The position numbers and the translations under genes are program-made. 64,000 bases of DNA from Porphyromonas gingivalis ATCC 33277 (GTDB lineage: Bacteria > Bacteroidota > Bacteroidia > Bacteroidales > Porphyromonadaceae). Below the pieces are notes generated by a model. It was not told the origin of the DNA. It did not search any database and saw only the letters and a program-made list of their open reading frames with translations. This document shows positions 61,365 to 64,000 of this stretch, in pieces. The stretch spans positions 1,102,501 to 1,166,500 of the forward strand of contig NC_010729.1 of the NCBI RefSeq assembly GCF_000010505.1, read 5' to 3'. Every line of letters starts with the position of its first letter. Position 1 is the stretch's first letter.

Positions 61365-61507
61365 GTATACTTGAGCTTTGAAGAGATTGCATGAAATACT
61401 TCCTTTCTTCGTCAAATCAATGCTTGTGTCTGTCTTGATCGATATGAGGAGGTGGAAGGTTATTGTGCAACAGTCTCATCCTTCTAAGTATTTCTATCAT
61501 AGATAAA

Positions 61508-61538
61508 CGAAAAAAAGGGATACTCCCGTACCCCTTTC
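61508..61538 (-). terminator. Terminator after the CAT tRNA
   Basis: On the minus strand GGGGTAC pairs with GTATCCC (one G-U), followed by a run of seven T. Confidence 0.75.
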
Positions 61539-61542
61539 ATCG

Positions 61543-61616
61543 TGGTCCCACTTGGGCTTGAACCAAGGACTCCCTGATTATGAGTCAGGTGCTCTAACCA
61601 ACTGAGCTATAGGACC
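61543..61616 (-). tRNA. tRNA with anticodon CAT (elongator Met, or Ile2)
   Basis: 74 nt on the minus strand: acceptor GGTCCTA, D arm AGCTCAGTTGGTTAGAGC, anticodon stem CCTGA/TCAGG with loop CTCATAA, T arm around GGTTCAAGCC. CCA not encoded. Met-elongator and lysidine-type Ile2 cannot be told apart with confidence from this alone. Confidence 0.9.
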
Positions 61617-61648
61617 TGCATTGCCTGTCTGGACTTGCAATTGCGGAG

Positions 61649-61677
61649 CAAAGATAAGTTTTTTCCTCAATATGCAA
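61649..61677 (-). promoter_or_regulatory. Promoter of the CAT tRNA
   Basis: Minus strand TTG (at 61675-61677), 18 bp, then TATCTTTG (at 61649-61656), 33 bp before the tRNA. Confidence 0.65.
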
Positions 61678-61788
61678 TAGTCATCAAAAATCTTTGTGGT
61701 CGAAATACAAGAGAATTTCTACCCCCAATCCTTTCCTTAGCCTTCAAAACGGGCTACCTTTATCGCCCCGAAACCCCACAATACTGCA

Positions 61789-62481
61789 ATGGAGAAAATG
61801 ACTATCAAGCAGCTGCACGAATCCGATCGCCCCCGTGAGAAAATGATCCGACTCGGTGCTCGCTGCCTGACCGATGCCGAACTGCTGGCCATCCTCATCG
61901 GATCGGGTAATGACCGGCAAACAGCCATCCAACTGGCTCAAGAGATTCTGGCCAAGATGGATAACAGCCTGCCGCGTCTGGCCAAATGCGACATACAAGA
62001 GCTGACCGGTAGCTTCCGAGGTATGGGACCGGCAAAAGCAGTCACCGTGATGGCAGCAATGGAACTGTCCCGCCGTATCCCTTCGCAAGAGATGCCCCGC
62101 AGAGAATCCATTACCGATAGTCGAATGGCCTATCGAACTATAAGCCCATTTCTCACAGACCTGCCGCAGGAAGAAATGTGGGTGTTACTCCTCAACCAAA
62201 GCGGAAAGATAATCAGCATGGAGAACCTTAGCCGAGGAGGTGTATCGGAGACTTCGGCCGATGTCCGTCTGATCATGCACAAAGCCGTCTCTCATCTTGC
62301 CTCGGCAATCATTCTGGCACACAATCATCCTTCAGGAACGGTACGCCCAAGTGAACAGGATATTCAGCTTACTCAAAGGGTGCAAAAGGCTGCCACATTG
62401 CTCGGATTTCGACTGAACGACCATCTGATCATCGGTGACGATGGGGTATATTTCAGTTTCGCTGACGAAGGCCTTCTCTGA
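61789..62481 (+). CDS. radC: RadC-family JAMM protein
   Basis: 230 aa. Helix-hairpin-helix-like N-terminus (MTIKQLHESDRPREKM, then LLAILIGSG near 42), then a JAMM/MPN domain with the metal motif HNHPSGTVRPSEQD near residue 185. Named for DNA repair, but its biochemical role is not settled; some homologues act in plasmid or mobile-element contexts. Stand-alone gene. Confidence 0.92.
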   Translation: MEKMTIKQLHESDRPREKMIRLGARCLTDAELLAILIGSGNDRQTAIQLAQEILAKMDNSLPRLAKCDIQELTGSFRGMGPAKAVTVMAAMELSRRIPSQEMPRRESITDSRMAYRTISPFLTDLPQEEMWVLLLNQSGKIISMENLSRGGVSETSADVRLIMHKAVSHLASAIILAHNHPSGTVRPSEQDIQLTQRVQKAATLLGFRLNDHLIIGDDGVYFSFADEGLL

Positions 62482-62613
62482 TTTTTCTCTGAATCCATAC
62501 AAGTAAATAGAGAGTCGGACTCTTTCTTCTTGTTTGAAACCGATGAGAAATCAACCACCGGAACAAAAAAGCCGGGTTATCCATTTATATCGCCGCATAG
62601 CAAGAGTACCCGG

Positions 62614-62629
62614 TGTCGCATAGGCGACA
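62614..62629. promoter_or_regulatory. Palindromic operator upstream of hcp
   Basis: TGTCGC-ATAG-GCGACA is a perfect 6-bp inverted repeat with a 4-bp spacer, 21 bp upstream of the hcp -7 element. It has the form of a CRP/FNR-family site; HcpR, the nitrosative-stress regulator that activates hcp in P. gingivalis, is the obvious candidate. Confidence 0.6.
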
Positions 62630-62650
62630 TTTCAGGCAGATAGCAGCTTC

Positions 62651-62658
62651 TACTTTTG
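62651..62658 (+). promoter_or_regulatory. -7 element for hcp
   Basis: TACTTTTG matches TAnnTTTG 47 bp before the ATG. No proper -33 is seen, as is common in activator-dependent promoters. Confidence 0.6.
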
Positions 62659-62705
62659 TGTCATCAAAGAACAATGATCGATTAACATAAGAAGGAGACT
62701 CGACA

Positions 62706-64000
62706 ATGGAAAAGAAAATGTTTTGCTATCAATGCCAGGAAACAGCCGGCAATAAGGGATGTATCCTCAAAGGGGTATGCGGTAAGGACTTTAGTACAGC
62801 TAATCTGATGGATTTGCTCGTCTTTAACCTCAAAGGTATTGCCATCATAATGACTTCTATGAGGCATGCCGGAGTGAAAGCCGATTACCGAAAGGCTGAC
62901 AAGGCGATCATGGAATCTCTATTTGCCACGATTACCAATGCCAACTTCGACTACTCTTCCATAGCCAAACGTGTAGAGAAAACGTTCGCACTCAAAGCGG
63001 AATTGTACAGTTTGGCTCTTACTCAAGGCATAGAGCTTCCCGAAAATGAAGCGGTGACAATGCAGGGAAAGCCGGAAGAATATGATCGGTTGGCTCTCAG
63101 TGTAGGTATTCTAAGAGAGACAGACGAGGATGTACGTTCTCTCAAAGAGCTGACGATCTATGGACTCAAAGGATTGGCAGCCTATGCGGAGCATGCGGAT
63201 CGACTCGGCTACGTGGATGAAGAGATCAATGCTTTCACCGAACGTGCGCTGCACGATGTAACGATGGGGTTGCTTTCGGCAGAAGAGCTGACAGCTCTTG
63301 TACTGGAGACCGGTTCTTTCGGAGTGAAGGTAATGGCTCTGCTCGACAAAGCTAATACCGAGACTTATGGCAATCCGGAAATCACGGAAGTAAATATAGG
63401 TGTCGGTTCGCGCCCGGGTATCCTTATCAGCGGTCATGATCTGAAAGATATGGAGATGCTGCTCGAGCAAACCGAAGGAACAGGAATAGATGTGTACACA
63501 CACGGTGAAATGCTACCGGCCAACTATTATCCCAAATTCAAAAAATACAACCACTTCTTCGGCAATTACGGCAATGCATGGTGGAAACAGCGTGAGGAGT
63601 TCGAAACCTTCAACGGCCCTATCCTTTTCACCACAAACTGTATCGTCCCCCCTAAGGCCAATGCTTCCTACAAGGATCGGGTATTTACCACCAACGCTAC
63701 GGGTTATCCGGGATTCAAGTACATCGAGAGCGATGAGCACGGGCGCAAGGACTTCAGCGAAATCATTGCCTTGGCCAAGACGTGCCAACCTCCCACAGAG
63801 ATTGAGAGTGGCACTATCATAGGAGGCTTTGCACACCATCAGGTATTGAGCATCGCCGACAAAGTAGTGGAGGCTGTCAGCAGTGGAGCGATCCGCAAGT
63901 TTGTAGTGATGAGCGGTTGTGACGGCCGGCAGAGTGGGCGCAATTATTACACGGAGTTTGCCGAAGCTCTTCCTTCCGATACGGTTATCCTTACATCGGG
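62706..64000 (+). CDS. hcp: Hybrid cluster protein / hydroxylamine reductase (3' end outside window)
   Basis: Open to the window edge; 431 codons visible of about 550. N-terminal [13 protein letters not shown]...C gives the CxxC-x8-C-x5-C ligands of the cubane cluster. [15 protein letters not shown] and [30 protein letters not shown] are the conserved mid-region, and FTTNCIVPP supplies a ligand of the hybrid cluster. Hcp reduces NO (or hydroxylamine) and protects against nitrosative stress. A palindromic operator lies upstream. Confidence 0.95.
   Translation, partial: MEKKMFCYQCQETAGNKGCILKGVCGKDFSTANLMDLLVFNLKGIAIIMTSMRHAGVKADYRKADKAIMESLFATITNANFDYSSIAKRVEKTFALKAELYSLALTQGIELPENEAVTMQGKPEEYDRLALSVGILRETDEDVRSLKELTIYGLKGLAAYAEHADRLGYVDEEINAFTERALHDVTMGLLSAEELTALVLETGSFGVKVMALLDKANTETYGNPEITEVNIGVGSRPGILISGHDLKDMEMLLEQTEGTGIDVYTHGEMLPANYYPKFKKYNHFFGNYGNAWWKQREEFETFNGPILFTTNCIVPPKANASYKDRVFTTNATGYPGFKYIESDEHGRKDFSEIIALAKTCQPPTEIESGTIIGGFAHHQVLSIADKVVEAVSSGAIRKFVVMSGCDGRQSGRNYYTEFAEALPSDTVILTS

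Overview
The window reads as chromosomal DNA of Porphyromonas gingivalis or a very close relative. Evidence: the T9SS regulator PorX, P. gingivalis-type insertion sequences, a 239-bp miniature element whose length matches the element named MITE239, a 41-bp tandem-repeat element of the BrickBuilt type, Bacteroidetes promoters (TTG-N19-TAnnTTTG) and weak Shine-Dalgarno sites. The strain cannot be fixed from the sequence. Most genes are core housekeeping functions; the accessory part is a mobile-element cluster at 14.4-16.9 kb and several intergenic repeat arrays.

Layout. 1-11.3 kb: the end of a YihY/BrkB membrane protein, then a long minus-strand block: ispG, dut, a TPR gene broken by a one-base frameshift, a DUF4292 lipoprotein, an EnvC-like LytM protein and ribF; upstream of it gcvH-purE, then amn-holA. 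11.4-14.2 kb: a plus-strand set with an HsdR_N-like protein and an ABC-2 exporter pair, ending in a cobalamin-riboswitch-like scrap and a terminator. 14.4-16.9 kb: nested mobile DNA, with IS5-family ends enclosing an intact IS982-family element, an IS3-type left end, a MITE and the 3' half of an IS5-family transposase. 17-24.6 kb: Ca2+ P-type ATPase, DUF5020 protein, NCS2 purine permease, ispE and a YgiQ radical SAM protein. 24.8-28.3 kb (minus): an EF-G paralogue lacking key GTPase residues, and holB.

28.8-40.2 kb (plus): HU-like protein, small membrane protein, DUF4143 ATPase, porX, tsaE, an Imm17-like membrane protein, tdk, e(P4)-type phosphatase, rbfA, LolE/FtsX-type permease, DPM-type glycosyltransferase, dihydroorotase, a conserved hypothetical, GtrA and tRNA-Ala(GGC). 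40.4-48.1 kb: a 23-bp repeat array, an AlkC-like fragment, a coiled-coil protein, a Wzx-like flippase, FHA protein, cysteine desulfidase, deoxyinosine glycosylase, an NlpE-like lipoprotein, a candidate structured ncRNA and a 22-bp repeat array. 48.1-60.6 kb: pyruvoyl arginine decarboxylase, GH92, DUF4492-cydAB, patatin, GH13, a second 22-bp array and GH2 beta-galactosidase. 60.6-64 kb: the 41-bp tandem-repeat element, a CAT-anticodon tRNA, radC, and hcp, which runs off the window and has a clear palindromic operator.

Themes: oxygen and nitrosative stress (cydAB, hcp), DNA repair (radC, deoxyinosine glycosylase, AlkC remnant, dUTPase), isoprenoid synthesis (ispG, ispE), envelope and secretion (porX, LolE-like, EnvC-like, Wzx-like). 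The least explained items are the 47.3-kb ncRNA candidate, the three in-register 22/23-bp palindromic arrays, and the shared ends of the IS982 element and the MITE.
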